Shown here: in pieces, positions 1 through 8,103 of the stretch
Numbering within the stretch: the first letter of the stretch is position 1
Layout: each line of letters begins with the position of its first letter
NCBI GenBank assembly: GCA_043777675.1
Contig: JAYWHR010000047.1
Location: forward strand, 62,001 to 126,000
Length of the DNA: 64,000 nt
Reading direction: 5' to 3'
Source: JANMDU01 sp043777675
GTDB lineage: Bacteria; Pseudomonadota; Gammaproteobacteria; Burkholderiales; Burkholderiaceae_C
Position numbers and translations under genes: made by a program
Notes under the pieces: model-generated
What the model was told of the DNA's origin: nothing
What the model saw: the letters and a program-made list of their open reading frames with translations, nothing else
Databases searched by the model: none

Positions 1-94
1 AATTGATACATCAGAACTGCATGCGCTGCAAATTAACGCGAGCGCCATGATCGTCATGAGCTGAGTGTTGAGTGTATTGATCACGATGAATCCC

Positions 95-1792
95 TTAGCT
101 GATAGAAACTGTGTAGCAAGTGTTGGCGATCTTATTGAAATCGTAAATCACCATAACATGCTCGCCAGCGGCAAGATTCTGCGTCTTCGTTTCGGTTTGA
201 TTGAACGCTACGTCAGCTGCAAAGATACGCTGCCCGTTTTTATAGAGTTGAAAATCAACATCTGAATTCGACGTTGAACTCGTCACGGTGATCGTTTTAG
301 AGCCTGCAGCGGCTAACGTCAATCGTGCATAGGCAAAATAGCCCAACTTATTCCGCTCTGAGCCTAAAGATAAAGGCGTTGTGCAAATTGTTTGCCCAGC
401 TACTGCGGCCGTTCCATTGGCATTGAGGTCGCGGTAATAGGGCAATGTTGTGGTGCTGCCTCCGTTATTACTCTCATTACTGCCATAAGCATTTGACGTA
501 CTACTGATAGATTCACTCGTCAACAAAGTATTCAGCGCAACCGTGCGGGTCGATGCACTGCCGGCTGCAGTGCGATAGGCGGCAGAGAAAGAGTGAATAT
601 CTGTGAGTGGCGAGCTATTCTTGAAGGCAGCGTCAGACATTGCGCGGTGTATCTCGGTGAAACCAGATTGTCGGTTGAGATCCCACAAGATATATTGAAC
701 CGAGGATTCGCGAAACCAACCCTTTGGATTACTAGCACTTGAGGCGTGACCGGAATTCAAACTCAGTACGAAACCTGAAGCTTGGTTAGCGCCTTTGGAA
801 TCAGAGTACGTACTTTTAGACAACACGATACCTGACAACGCATTGCCCCAGCCTTCGCTAAATGCAATGCGGCGATCCAAACGATCATCACCACCGCCAT
901 GGCTTCCGCCCATAGAATCATCGCGGCTGAATGCGTTTTGATAATAGTGACCCCACTCATGCGCGATCACCGAACTGTCATATTCGTCAGTATCTTGGTT
1001 TGCCTGACCGAGTATGTATATGCTTCGCGAGGTGATTGCGCCACCGGTGCTAGTGGCTGTGAAAAAGCTGGTGCCGATGTCTCCATCCGAAATCAAACCA
1101 TCATTGAGATTATTCTTGACACTCCAAAACACTTGCAGCAAAGGAAAAGCAATCGTTGGCTGCGCCGATAAGATTTTTTGCTGGCTTGTGTAAATCGTAT
1201 CTAGAATCGCAAAAGGGCCCGCTGTTCGGATTTGCGAATAGCTTGCGCCATCCCACCCTGATGCCGCAGTTAGATTTTGTACAGTACCCGTCCCTGCGTT
1301 GAAATCTACAGACTGCATGGCATAGAGCGCATTGCCTCCTGTGTTGTCGCGTACTGTGACATCCCAAGTTGCTGCACCGCTTGCTTGTTTGAGTTCGGCT
1401 TTGACGCGCACAGACACCACGTTGCCACCCGGTACGCCCACGAAGCTGTACTGACCCGAGGAGTTGGTCTGCGCCGTTGCAATGCTTTGACATTGATAAA
1501 TCAGCTCAACTGTTGCGCCTTTGACGGGCTGCGTTGTGATATTGGCGTAATCCAAGCCGCCGTTACTTTTTTGGCCGACTCGCTCGTATTGTGCAATGCC
1601 GCTCACAGTGACCGACGGCCCTGACGGTGGAGCCCATGTTGTGGGGCAAACTGAGCCGCCCCCGAAAGTGTTGCCCCCGCCGGTAGCACCACCACTGCCG
1701 TCACCACCACCGCCTCCTCCTCCGCAACTTACCAAAAACCAAGCGGCAATCATGGTCCCTGCAAATACGCGCAAATGTCTAGCATTTTTCAA
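95..1792 (-). CDS. Secreted zinc metallopeptidase-like lipoprotein
   Basis: A 565-residue exported protein. The N-terminus is a lipoprotein signal ending in the lipobox LVSC with the acylated Cys at residue 23, followed by a long Gly run that probably acts as a flexible linker. Residues ~60-130 look like a carboxypeptidase-regulatory-like beta sandwich (GATVEL...SGQYSFVGVPGG). A zinc motif HEWGH lies near residue 278, and SEGWGN about 30 residues later supplies a likely third ligand Glu, a gluzincin-like arrangement. The last ~100 residues resemble the pre-peptidase C-terminal domain of secreted proteases. It stands alone, and the next gene upstream is 136 bp away. The substrate is unknown. 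The peptidase call rests on the motif spacing; the exact family is not recognised. Confidence 0.72.
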   Translation of the reverse strand: MKNARHLRVFAGTMIAAWFLVSCGGGGGGGDGSGGATGGGNTFGGGSVCPTTWAPPSGPSVTVSGIAQYERVGQKSNGGLDYANITTQPVKGATVELIYQCQSIATAQTNSSGQYSFVGVPGGNVVSVRVKAELKQASGAATWDVTVRDNTGGNALYAMQSVDFNAGTGTVQNLTAASGWDGASYSQIRTAGPFAILDTIYTSQQKILSAQPTIAFPLLQVFWSVKNNLNDGLISDGDIGTSFFTATSTGGAITSRSIYILGQANQDTDEYDSSVIAHEWGHYYQNAFSRDDSMGGSHGGGDDRLDRRIAFSEGWGNALSGIVLSKSTYSDSKGANQASGFVLSLNSGHASSASNPKGWFRESSVQYILWDLNRQSGFTEIHRAMSDAAFKNSSPLTDIHSFSAAYRTAAGSASTRTVALNTLLTSESISSTSNAYGSNESNNGGSTTTLPYYRDLNANGTAAVAGQTICTTPLSLGSERNKLGYFAYARLTLAAAGSKTITVTSSTSNSDVDFQLYKNGQRIFAADVAFNQTETKTQNLAAGEHVMVIYDFNKIANTCYTVSIS

Positions 1793-1928
1793 GGTTTGAC
1801 CCTGTCAATTTAATTGTGAAAATATTAACACGCGCATATACATAGCTCCTGTAAGTAATCATTTTGATAACGCTTTGAGAAATAAATCACACATCGATGA
1901 CGACTTATGTGAAGCTCGCCGACGATTC

Positions 1929-2828
1929 TCAACCTAAATTTTGCTTAAAGAAGCTCATCGTGCGCTCCCATGCGAGTTTCGCGGCAGCTGCATCAAAACG
2001 CGGCGTCGTGTCGTTGTTAAAGCCGTGTTGTGTACCCGGGTATGTGTGTGCGATGTGTCGTACATTAGCGGCTTTCAGTGTTGCCTCATAAGCTGGCCAC
2101 GCCGCGTTGATGCGCTCGTCGACACCAGCGAAATGGATTTGCAGCGGTGCTTTGACTTTTGCAGCTTCTTCGGCTGCGGGGTGGTTGCCATAAAACGGGA
2201 TGCCAGCAGCAAGATCAGGCAGCTGCGTGGATAGGTAGTGCACCATGCCGCCACCATAACAAAACCCGACTGCGCCAATTTTTCCAGAGCTATCAGCGCG
2301 TGCCTTCAAGGCGGCATAACTGGCTAAGAAATCTTGGCGGATTTTGGCTTGATCAAGTTTAGCGAATTCCACGCGGGCTTTGTCTTCATCGCCAGGGTAC
2401 CCACCAAGCGATGTGAGTGCATCAGGCGCTAAAGCGAGGTATCCATCAATCGCTAAACGGCGCGCGATGTCCTCAATATGGGGATTCAATCCACGATTTT
2501 CATGAATGACTAAGACACTAGGCAACTTGCCCGTAACGCCGACAGGTTTGGCAACATATGCTTTGATGCTGCCATAACCATTAGGAGATGCAATCGTGAT
2601 CATCTCCGTGGCAATGCGTTTATCGTCTTTGGCACTGACCTGTGCAAAGGCAAAATTCGGTTGCAACGAAGCGAGAATGCCCGCTGCGGTGAGGCCGCCC
2701 ACCGCAAACTTTTGCGCACGATCTAAAAAACCTCGGCGATCTAAATCGCCATGCACATAGGCATCAAATAAGATCAAAAGCTCTTGGTCGAAATCAGCGG
2801 CAGTCAGGCGTGCGTTAAGCGGCGTCAT
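1929..2828 (-). CDS. Dienelactone hydrolase family protein
   Basis: A 299-residue alpha/beta hydrolase of the dienelactone hydrolase family. The nucleophile Cys is in GFCYGGG near residue 190, the Asp in VDERINAAW near 235 and the His in QHGFNND near 266, giving the Cys-Asp-His triad of the family. The first ~60 residues are an extra segment with a DRRGFLDR twin-Arg stretch and an Ala-rich hydrophobic helix ending in FAFAQ, which looks like a Tat-type export signal placed unusually far from the start, as in YghX-like relatives. An AGGAGA ribosome site precedes the ATG. The reaction is probably hydrolysis of a lactone or small ester; the substrate is not evident. No operon partner. Confidence 0.85.
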   Translation of the reverse strand: MTPLNARLTAADFDQELLILFDAYVHGDLDRRGFLDRAQKFAVGGLTAAGILASLQPNFAFAQVSAKDDKRIATEMITIASPNGYGSIKAYVAKPVGVTGKLPSVLVIHENRGLNPHIEDIARRLAIDGYLALAPDALTSLGGYPGDEDKARVEFAKLDQAKIRQDFLASYAALKARADSSGKIGAVGFCYGGGMVHYLSTQLPDLAAGIPFYGNHPAAEEAAKVKAPLQIHFAGVDERINAAWPAYEATLKAANVRHIAHTYPGTQHGFNNDTTPRFDAAAAKLAWERTMSFFKQNLG

Positions 2829-3014
2829 AAAAATCTCCTGTGAACGATTATCCTACCTTGATTCAATGACAAACTCCAGCCATCTACTACCTGCCGGACA
2901 GATAATGCGATGAAACACAGCACACTACAATCAAATTGGAAGCCAAGAGTAGGCTGACGATACACTTTGATTTAATTGAGAATCTGTTGTCATTTAAATG
3001 CATTCAAGGAAAAC

Positions 3015-3545
3015 ATGGAAAAACTTTTATCGAGCGTTGGCTCATTGCTTTACGGCATGCGCATCATCATGTTGTTTTTCTATGTGGGCTTAGTGGCGAT
3101 TATTTTCGGCATTCTTGGCAAATTCTTGTTTGAAACCTACAAACTGATGAATACTTTGCTCTACGGTGATTTACAAAAAATTGATCTGATCATCAAGGTG
3201 CTTGAGTTGGTAGATATGACGATGGTGGCGCAATTGGTTTGGGTCGTGGCACTCGCTGGGGTATCGCTTTTTGTGACCACAGGACACTTCGATAAAACCG
3301 ATATGAAGAAACCCGACTGGCTTGATCATGTGAACACCTACAACCTGAAGCTCAAGCTGGCGTTTGCCATCATTTCTATCTCTGGCGTCCACGCTCTGAA
3401 GACTTATCTCAGCGGAGAATTGACTCTGGAAAACATTCAGATTGTGACGATGGTGGCGATCATTCACTTCACCTTTGTGCTGTCTGCAATCGGTATTTCG
3501 TTTGCTGAGAGGCTCACTCGTGAAAAACCTGCCGAGAAGCACTAA
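3015..3545 (+). CDS. yqhA: YqhA family inner-membrane protein (UPF0114)
   Basis: A 176-residue integral membrane protein of the YqhA/UPF0114 family, function unknown. The start MEKLLSSVGSLLYGMR is chosen because AAGGA lies just upstream and family members begin at this point; in-frame codons further upstream give an untypical extension. Hydrophobic helices are visible near residues 12-35, 60-85, 105-125 and 140-160, with the characteristic MDTGHFDKTD-like loop seen here as VTTGHFDKTDMKKPDWLDHV. It is a single-gene unit, convergent with the AroE-like gene and sharing a perfect hairpin terminator with it. Confidence 0.88.
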   Translation: MEKLLSSVGSLLYGMRIIMLFFYVGLVAIIFGILGKFLFETYKLMNTLLYGDLQKIDLIIKVLELVDMTMVAQLVWVVALAGVSLFVTTGHFDKTDMKKPDWLDHVNTYNLKLKLAFAIISISGVHALKTYLSGELTLENIQIVTMVAIIHFTFVLSAIGISFAERLTREKPAEKH

Positions 3546-3564
3546 CCTACTTGCCATCGCAGAA

Positions 3565-3595
3565 AAATCAATTGGGCTTTCAGCCCAATTGATTT
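3565..3595. terminator. Bidirectional hairpin terminator overlapping a stop codon
   Basis: A perfect 14-bp stem (AAATCAATTGGGCT / AGCCCAATTGATTT) with a three-base loop lies between the convergent yqhA and AroE-like genes. Read on the minus strand it ends in a T-run, so it should terminate the AroE-like transcript. The TAA stop of that gene (3594-3596) is inside the stem. Confidence 0.85.
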
Positions 3596-4424
3596 AGGCC
3601 AGAGAGAGTTCGCGCAGATGCTCGGCTGTGGTGCTTGGTAGGTCGAAGTATTCAAGATAAGCAGGGATTTGCTCGTAGAGCATGTCGGCGCCGATTTGTG
3701 TGCGGCAGCCGCGTGCTTGGGCAGCGGCCAAGAAGGCTGTGACATTTTGCGCCATCACCACCTCGCCAACAAAGGTTTCGGCATCTAGGCGGCTCACGTC
3801 GAGGGGCAGCGGATCACCTGCTTTCATACCGAGCGGCGTGGCGTTGACGACCAGATCAAAGCCTTTTGGATCATTGCTTCCTGTCAATACTTTCGCAGCA
3901 GGGAAATTCGCTCGAATGCGCTCTGCAAGCGCTTCGCAGCTGGCTGTATCCACGTCGTACAAAGCCAATTCACTGATGCCCGCTCCTGCTAGCGAAGCCG
4001 CGATAGCGCTACCAACGCCACCTGTGCCCACGACGAGTGCGCTGCTGCCAGCAACGACAAAGCCTTTGCGCTGGACACCACGCACGAAGCCTTCACCATC
4101 AAACATATCGCCGTAGAGCTTGCCATCCGGGCCGCGCTTGACCGCATTGCAAGCGCCCGCCACGCGCACGGCGGGCGAGACGACATCGAGTAAGCTCACC
4201 ACGCTCACTTTATGCGGCATGGTGATCAACGCGCCACGCACATTTTCCAAATTGAACACATTACGCAGAAATGCAGAAAAATACTCTGGCTTGCAGCCCA
4301 TCGGCATGACCATCGCGTTGATCCCTACTTGCTCAAAATACGGGTTGTAGATAAGCGGCGCTTTGAAGCTGTAGGTGGGCCAGCCAATGTGGGCGATGAT
4401 TTCGATGTTGCCGTCGATGCGCAT
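3594..4424 (-). CDS. Atypical shikimate dehydrogenase-like protein (AroE paralogue)
   Basis: A 276-residue protein with the AroE fold: an N-terminal substrate domain and a C-terminal NAD(P)-binding Rossmann domain (VVGTGGVGSAIA near 133). The catalytic Lys is kept in TMPHK (near 69) and the Asp in GDMFDGEGF (near 107). The two substrate-binding serines of the classical GNPIxHSxSP motif are replaced: the aligned stretch is GWPTYSFKAP, with Phe and Ala in their places. A second, canonical AroE is encoded at 14608-15462, so this copy is probably not the biosynthetic enzyme. It follows aroQ and a TRAP transporter on the same strand, which suggests a catabolic role in quinate/shikimate-type metabolism (inference). 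No strong ribosome site is seen; the 43-bp repeat lies just upstream. Confidence 0.8.
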   Translation of the reverse strand: MRIDGNIEIIAHIGWPTYSFKAPLIYNPYFEQVGINAMVMPMGCKPEYFSAFLRNVFNLENVRGALITMPHKVSVVSLLDVVSPAVRVAGACNAVKRGPDGKLYGDMFDGEGFVRGVQRKGFVVAGSSALVVGTGGVGSAIAASLAGAGISELALYDVDTASCEALAERIRANFPAAKVLTGSNDPKGFDLVVNATPLGMKAGDPLPLDVSRLDAETFVGEVVMAQNVTAFLAAAQARGCRTQIGADMLYEQIPAYLEYFDLPSTTAEHLRELSLA

Positions 4425-4449
4425 GGTTTTTATAAATAAAATGGGGCGA

Positions 4450-4492
4450 TAGCCGGCATAGTTACTGCGTGAGGTGCTATTGAATTAATAGC
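4450..4492 (-). repeat. Dispersed GCCGGCTA repeat, copy 1
   Basis: Intergenic copy read on the minus strand, with the GCTATT...AATAGC arm and the ATGCCGGCTA end. It touches the aroQ stop codon. Confidence 0.85.
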
Positions 4493-4929
4493 TATGCCTT
4501 CGCCGCAGACACAGCCGCGCGAATGCCGAGCAAGTAGCTTTCAACGCCGAAGCCCGCGATTTGACCTTTGGCAATCGCGGCAATCACCGAATGATGACGA
4601 AACTCTTCGCGCGCGTGGATGTTGCTCATGTGCACTTCGATGATCGGGCATGTGAGAATAGCCAACGCATCGCGTAGGCCAATGCTGTAGTGCGTCCATG
4701 CGCCGGCGTTGATCACCACAGCCGCCGTGCCATCGCCATGCGCTGCGTGAATGTGCTGCGCCATCTCGCCTTCGATGTTGGTTTGATAGCAGCTCACCTC
4801 ATGGCCGAGCTCTTTGCCGAAAGCGACGCAGGCTGCGTTGATATCGTCCAACGTGGCGGTGCCGTAAGTGGCGGCATCGCGCTTGCCAAACATGTTGAGA
4901 TTGATGCCGTTTAAGACGAGGATTTTCAT
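4492..4929 (-). CDS. aroQ: Type II 3-dehydroquinate dehydratase
   Basis: A 145-residue type II dehydroquinase, which interconverts 3-dehydroquinate and 3-dehydroshikimate. The start MKILVLNG is chosen over an upstream in-frame ATG because the family begins here. Catalytic features are present: the flexible-loop Arg and Tyr in GKRDAATYG, Asn in VINAGAWTH, His in EVHMSNIHAREEF and Arg in EEFRHHS. The usual NPGAYTH is NAGAWTH and NGPNLN is NGINLN, so this is a divergent member. It sits between dctP and the AroE-like gene on one strand, which argues for a catabolic quinate/shikimate role rather than the usual housekeeping location; this is inference. Confidence 0.9.
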   Translation of the reverse strand: MKILVLNGINLNMFGKRDAATYGTATLDDINAACVAFGKELGHEVSCYQTNIEGEMAQHIHAAHGDGTAAVVINAGAWTHYSIGLRDALAILTCPIIEVHMSNIHAREEFRHHSVIAAIAKGQIAGFGVESYLLGIRAAVSAAKA

Positions 4930-4998
4930 AAAACATTCCCTAAAACAGAAACAACACAACCCGATTGTGACGTGAGAACAATCGAGTTGCGTTGCACA

Positions 4999-5026
4999 AA
5001 CTCCGCATACATAAGCATGCAGAGTT
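4999..5026 (-). terminator. Weak hairpin between dctP and aroQ
   Basis: AACTC and GCAT pair with ATGC and GAGTT, with one mismatch and an eight-base loop, just after the dctP stop. Only a short T-rich stretch follows on the minus strand, so it may act as a weak terminator or 3'-end stabiliser. Confidence 0.4.
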
Positions 5027-5039
5027 GATGGGAAGCAGC

Positions 5040-6047
5040 TTACCGCTTTGCAGCGGCTGCGGCAGCGGTAAATTCATTCAAGACATCCAAGCCGACCACT
5101 GGACCATGCTTGGCGTAGACCGGCTTCATCTTGTCTGCGAATTTCAGAGTTTCAGCAGCAGAGAATTCTGTGACCAGCATGCCCGCTGTCTTCAAATCAG
5201 CCAAATCTTTGGCCAAAGCAGCGCGATTGGTCTGGCGCTGGAAGGTGCCCGCCTCAGCAGCGGCATCGTTAAAGAGTTTTTTCTCATCAGCACTCAAGGT
5301 ATCCCACAGTTTCTTGCTGACCATCACGGATTGTGGGTTGTACACGTGCTTCGTGAGTGCCAGATGCTTTTGCACTTCAGCAAACTTATTACCCTTGATC
5401 GTGGGGATAGGGTTTTCTTGGCCATCGACTGCTTTGTTTTCCAGAGCGCCATACAGCTCCGGGAAAGGCAGCGGCGTGGGGTTGGCATCGAGCGCTTTGA
5501 CCCAATCCAAATTGATCGCATTGGGGATCACGCGCAATTTCAGGCCAGCAATGTCTTCGACTTTGTTGAGCGGCTTTTTGCTGTTGGTCATGTTGCGAAA
5601 GCCCAGCTCCCAGTAGCCGATGCCAACGATGCCTTTTTCTTCCAAACGCGTGTGCATACGCTTGCCGAACGCACCATCCACGATCTGATCAGCCACAGTT
5701 TCGCTTTCAAACATGAAAGGGAAATCGTAAATCGCAAATGCAGGCACTTGGGATGCAAGAATACCGCTGTTCATCACAGCCATTTCAATCGTACCGCCCT
5801 GCACACCGCTCACATGAAACTGATCGTTGCCCAATTGCGCTGCGGGAAACACATTGACCTTGATCTTGCCACCCGATTTGGCTTCAACGATAGATTTGAA
5901 ACGATCCATGCCTTGCACAATGGAATGACCGGCAGCATTTTGCGTGCCGAACTTGATCGTGCGCTCAGAAAAATTTTGCGCAGAAGCCACGCCGGCCGCT
6001 ACCAAAGCCACAGCAGCAATCACGCTTTTAACAAACAGACGTTTCAT
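5040..6047 (-). CDS. dctP: TRAP transporter solute-binding protein DctP
   Basis: A 335-residue periplasmic binding protein of the DctP family. The start MKRLFVKSVIAAV is chosen because it begins a clean signal peptide cleaved after GVASA-Q. The conserved carboxylate-binding segment is visible around LKLRVIPNAIN...NPTPLPFPELYGALENKAVDGQENP, where the Arg normally salt-bridges an organic acid. Together with dctQ and dctM it makes a complete TRAP uptake system driven by an ion gradient. It comes after dctM, separated by 129 bp containing a stem-loop, an arrangement that often allows more binding protein than permease. Neighbouring aroQ and AroE-like genes suggest a hydroaromatic acid as ligand, but this is inference. 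Confidence 0.93.
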   Translation of the reverse strand: MKRLFVKSVIAAVALVAAGVASAQNFSERTIKFGTQNAAGHSIVQGMDRFKSIVEAKSGGKIKVNVFPAAQLGNDQFHVSGVQGGTIEMAVMNSGILASQVPAFAIYDFPFMFESETVADQIVDGAFGKRMHTRLEEKGIVGIGYWELGFRNMTNSKKPLNKVEDIAGLKLRVIPNAINLDWVKALDANPTPLPFPELYGALENKAVDGQENPIPTIKGNKFAEVQKHLALTKHVYNPQSVMVSKKLWDTLSADEKKLFNDAAAEAGTFQRQTNRAALAKDLADLKTAGMLVTEFSAAETLKFADKMKPVYAKHGPVVGLDVLNEFTAAAAAAKR

Positions 6048-6082
6048 GAGAGTCTCCAAGAAAATACACAACACGCGATGAA

Positions 6083-6110
6083 TGAAAACGGGGCATATGG
6101 CGTGTTTTCA
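6083..6110 (-). other. Stem-loop between dctM and dctP
   Basis: TGAAAAC (6083-6089) pairs with GTTTTCA (6104-6110) over a 14-base loop in the dctM-dctP gap. It could be an RNA processing or stabilising element that raises dctP over dctM; no T-run makes it a classical terminator. Confidence 0.4.
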
Positions 6111-6176
6111 TATGCTTTGTTAGAACTAAAAACGAGAATACTTTTCTGATGTTGTCAGGGCTTGCACCAACCTGAT

Positions 6177-7457
6177 CTAGCCTGCCAAAAACTTCGCAGG
6201 CCAGATCACAATTTGCGGAAACAGCACCATCAAAAACAGCAAAACAAACTGAGCGATCATGAATGGCAGCACGCCGCGTGTGACTTTGTCCATACTGATT
6301 TTGCCCACGCCTGCCACCGTGTTGAGCACCGTGCCTACAGGCGGCGTGATCAAGCCAATCGCGTTGTTGATGATAAACATCACGCCAAAATACACGGGGT
6401 CGATACCCGCTGCTTTCACAATCGGCATCAGCACTGGCGTCAAAATCAAAATCGTCGGCGTCATATCCATCGCCGTGCCTACGACGATCACGATCACCAT
6501 GATGCAAAACATGAGCAGACGCGGGCTATCGAGCAAGGGTTGAAGCAATGCGGTGAGCTGCGCCGGCAATTGCGCCACCGTGATCATCCAAGCCGAGACC
6601 ATCGCTGCGGCTACTAAGAACATGACGACCGCGCTCGTCTTCGCCGCCTGAATGAAGATCGGTAGCAATTGTTTGATCTTGATCTCGCCGTACACAAAAA
6701 TAGAAATCAAGAGCGCATACACCGCTGCCACCACAGCAGATTCTGTGGGCGTGAACACGCCGAATTTCAGGCCGCCCACCACAATCACGGGAAGCCCAAG
6801 CGCCAGCAAAGTTTCGCGGAAAGCCGTGGCCACTTCGGCTCTGGTCGCACGCGGCGCAGGCGTGACTTTTTCTTTGCGCACCAATATCCACCAAGTGATC
6901 CACAGCGAGACACCGAGCAAGATGCCGGGCACGATGCCTGCTAGGAAGAGCTTCGAAATCGAAATGTTCGCAGCCACACCAAAGATGATGAAAGCAATGC
7001 TAGGCGGAATGATCGGCGCGATGATGCTGGCCGAAGCGATCAAGCCCGCAGAGCGCGCAGGATCATGCCCCGCCCGAATCATCATCGGGAGCAGCAGGGC
7101 AGACAGGGCCGCGGCATCGGCTACCGCAGAGCCTGAGAGCGCGGCCATGATGCAGGCAGCCACAATCGCTACATAGCCCAAGCCGCCGGGAATATGGCCA
7201 ACAAGTGCGAGCGCAAAATTCACAATGCGGCGCGAGAGGCCACCCGCATTCATGATCTCGCCAGCGAGCATGAAGAAGGGCACAGCCAGCAGTGGAAAAC
7301 TATTCGCACCCTCAATCACGTTTTGCGCAAGAATTTGAGAATCCCACATGCCCAACTGCAACATCAGCGCAGCACCCGTGAGCAACAGAGAAAACGCAAT
7401 CGGCATGCCGAGCGCCATGGCGCCGAGCAGAGCGAGGAGGAAAAGAGCAATGGTCAT
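6177..7457 (-). CDS. dctM: TRAP transporter large permease DctM
   Basis: A 426-residue polytopic inner-membrane protein with about 12 hydrophobic helices and the DctM signature stretches NSFPLLAVPFFMLAGEIMNAGGLSRR and SASIIAPIIPPSIAFIIFGVAANIS in family-typical positions, plus the second repeat half ending AIGLITPPVGTVLN. It forms the translocation channel of the TRAP system with DctQ. It starts 26 bp after dctQ and so belongs to the same transcript. The length is normal for the family. Confidence 0.95.
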   Translation of the reverse strand: MTIALFLLALLGAMALGMPIAFSLLLTGAALMLQLGMWDSQILAQNVIEGANSFPLLAVPFFMLAGEIMNAGGLSRRIVNFALALVGHIPGGLGYVAIVAACIMAALSGSAVADAAALSALLLPMMIRAGHDPARSAGLIASASIIAPIIPPSIAFIIFGVAANISISKLFLAGIVPGILLGVSLWITWWILVRKEKVTPAPRATRAEVATAFRETLLALGLPVIVVGGLKFGVFTPTESAVVAAVYALLISIFVYGEIKIKQLLPIFIQAAKTSAVVMFLVAAAMVSAWMITVAQLPAQLTALLQPLLDSPRLLMFCIMVIVIVVGTAMDMTPTILILTPVLMPIVKAAGIDPVYFGVMFIINNAIGLITPPVGTVLNTVAGVGKISMDKVTRGVLPFMIAQFVLLFLMVLFPQIVIWPAKFLAG

Positions 7458-7483
7458 CTTGTTATTAGCCTATTTCTGCTCGC

Positions 7484-8014
7484 TTATTTGTGTTCCCCGT
7501 GGGGGACTTCTTCGGATTCGCGCACCGCCATCAAATCATCCTCGCTCATCTGGCCGGTGATCAGATTGTAAAAATCCCGCGCAATGATCAAGCCGCCAAG
7601 CACGGCAAACATCAAGCCCACCGAGAAGAAAATACCCATCGACACTTCCATCGCAGCGCTGCTGGAGCTGGCATTGATCTTGGTTTGCTCCCAAGCGCCT
7701 TTGAAGAGCACACCACACAGCGCCAGCATGAGCAGCAGGCTTGCACCCATACACAACTTTTTGCCTTGCACGCCGAGCCGCGCAATCAGCATATCTGTGC
7801 CCAAATGGCCTTTTTCTTTCAGCGCCACCACGGCACCCATGAAGGTGACCCACACAAACAGCCAGCGCGAGAGCTCCTCGCTGATGGTGATGCCAGAATT
7901 AAAACCATAACGCAGCACCACATTGCCAAACACCATGAGCACCATCAGCGCTAAGAAGAGCGCCATGGCGTATTCAAGCAGCTTGCAATAGGCATCAATG
8001 AATTTATTCAGCAT
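7484..8014 (-). CDS. dctQ: TRAP transporter small permease DctQ
   Basis: A 176-residue DctQ-type small permease with four hydrophobic helices (about 12-35, 48-68, 88-110 and 130-150) and the family motif ISEELSRWLFVWVTFMGA. It is the first gene of dctQMP. The ATG lies only 10 bases from a perfect palindrome (8025-8042), so a repressor bound there would cover the promoter or the ribosome-binding region. No strong Shine-Dalgarno sequence is visible ahead of the ATG. Confidence 0.93.
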   Translation of the reverse strand: MLNKFIDAYCKLLEYAMALFLALMVLMVFGNVVLRYGFNSGITISEELSRWLFVWVTFMGAVVALKEKGHLGTDMLIARLGVQGKKLCMGASLLLMLALCGVLFKGAWEQTKINASSSSAAMEVSMGIFFSVGLMFAVLGGLIIARDFYNLITGQMSEDDLMAVRESEEVPHGEHK

Positions 8015-8024
8015 GACTTGAATT

Positions 8025-8042
8025 ATGTACTAATCAGTACAT
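8025..8042. promoter_or_regulatory. Palindromic operator upstream of dctQ
   Basis: ATGTACTAATCAGTACAT: perfect 7-bp half-sites around a four-base spacer. A near copy (16 of 18 bases) lies upstream of livK at 14442-14459. The form suits a dimeric GntR- or TetR-type repressor; no regulator for it is evident in the window. Confidence 0.65.
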
Positions 8043-8103
8043 TCTTAGGTATGATTTCGACAAGGGTTTGTACGCATCTGCTTCCAAATCATGCAAACAG
8101 CAG

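Noticed and set aside
1630..1740. Run of CCGCC/CCACC-like triplets as a possible microsatellite
   Set aside because: It encodes the Gly-rich linker after the lipobox, a normal feature of such lipoproteins.
4992..6149. A 385-codon open frame on the plus strand across dctP
   Set aside because: It is the antisense shadow of a well-supported TRAP binding protein; composition is His/Arg-rich and lacks any family pattern.
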